DNA from: Hyphomicrobiales bacterium
GTDB taxonomy: Bacteria; Pseudomonadota; Alphaproteobacteria; Rhizobiales; Xanthobacteraceae
Length of the DNA stretch: 5,805 bases
Reading direction: 5' to 3'
Assembly (NCBI GenBank): GCA_016201085.1
Contig: JACQDO010000477.1
Span: 1-5,805, forward strand
Shown in pieces: positions 5,598-5,805 of this stretch; positions within the stretch are counted from its first letter, which is position 1, and each line of letters begins with the position of its first letter. Made by a program: the position numbers and the translations under genes. The notes beneath the pieces were generated by a model. The model saw only the letters and a list, made by a program, of their open reading frames with translations. It made no database searches and was not told the origin of the DNA.

Positions 5598-5805
5598 TTA
5601 CGATACCCTTGCGTACCGAGCGGATAGCCGGGCATCAAATCGTAGGGATGCTTCCAGCCGGGCAGGGCCTTCATGCGCTCGCACCAGGCGCCGATCGCCG
5701 GATGGTCCTTGCCGATATCGAAGCCGAACTCTTCGGCCGGATAATAGAGATAGGCGGTCAGCGAGACATCGGCGATGGTCGGCCGCTCGCCGAGCAGGTA
5801 GGGCG
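5591..5805 (-). CDS. Glutathione S-transferase family protein, C-terminal part
   Basis: Read on the minus strand, the window edge opens into 70 codons ending with TGA (5593-5591). The sequence begins PYLLGERPTIADVSLTAYLY. The YLLGxxxTIADxSLxAY pattern is the conserved helix and N-capping box of the GST C-terminal alpha domain. WCERMKALPGWKHPYDLMPG follows, typical of the last helices of bacterial GSTs. The N-terminal thioredoxin-like domain with the glutathione-binding residues lies outside the window, so the subclass and substrate cannot be told; the family conjugates or reduces substrates with glutathione in the cytosol. The gene converges on ureE, and its stop overlaps that gene's last 7 bases. 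Confidence 0.85.
   Translation of the reverse strand, partial: PYLLGERPTIADVSLTAYLYYPAEEFGFDIGKDHPAIGAWCERMKALPGWKHPYDLMPGYPLGTQGYRNQ

Overview
The window looks like ordinary chromosome of an alphaproteobacterium of the order Hyphomicrobiales (Rhizobiales), probably Bradyrhizobium/Rhodopseudomonas-like or Xanthobacteraceae-like. The evidence is high GC (about 63-73% in the 60-base lines I hand-counted inside genes), a GCATGATC...GATCATGC palindromic repeat of a type I recall from these genomes, the short proteobacterial/archaeal form of phosphatidylserine decarboxylase next to a CDP-alcohol-type phosphatidylserine synthase, and an Atm1-like ABC exporter. The genus assignment is inference.

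Layout, left to right. Bases 1-36 probably hold the last 11 codons of an upstream plus-strand gene. Bases 31-114 are a palindromic repeat with a GC-rich hairpin nested inside it, lying between two converging genes. A LOG-family phosphoribohydrolase gene runs on the minus strand (135-755). About 95 bp of divergent promoter space follows. Then comes a plus-strand series: an Atm1/ABCB7-type half-transporter (851-2827), a small AT-rich predicted exported protein of unknown family (2830-3363), psd (3376-4074), pssA (4158-5057) and ureE with a 15-histidine tail (5079-5597). The window ends with the C-terminal 70 codons of a minus-strand glutathione S-transferase-like gene, whose stop overlaps the ureE stop.

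How the genes fit together. pssA and psd encode consecutive steps from CDP-diacylglycerol and serine through phosphatidylserine to phosphatidylethanolamine, so they form a functional pair. The ABC exporter (probably for glutathione-linked sulfur or metal compounds), the nickel chaperone UreE and the GST share a loose thiol/metal theme, but nothing here shows that they act together.

The most unusual stretch is 2830-3363. It is about 44% GC over the 420 bases counted, uses codons its neighbours avoid, encodes a signal-peptide protein I cannot assign, and sits between the exporter and psd with a 5-bp direct repeat at its edges. It looks like a recently acquired single-gene cassette. I see no CRISPR array, tRNA, rRNA, transposase or clear multi-gene novel system.
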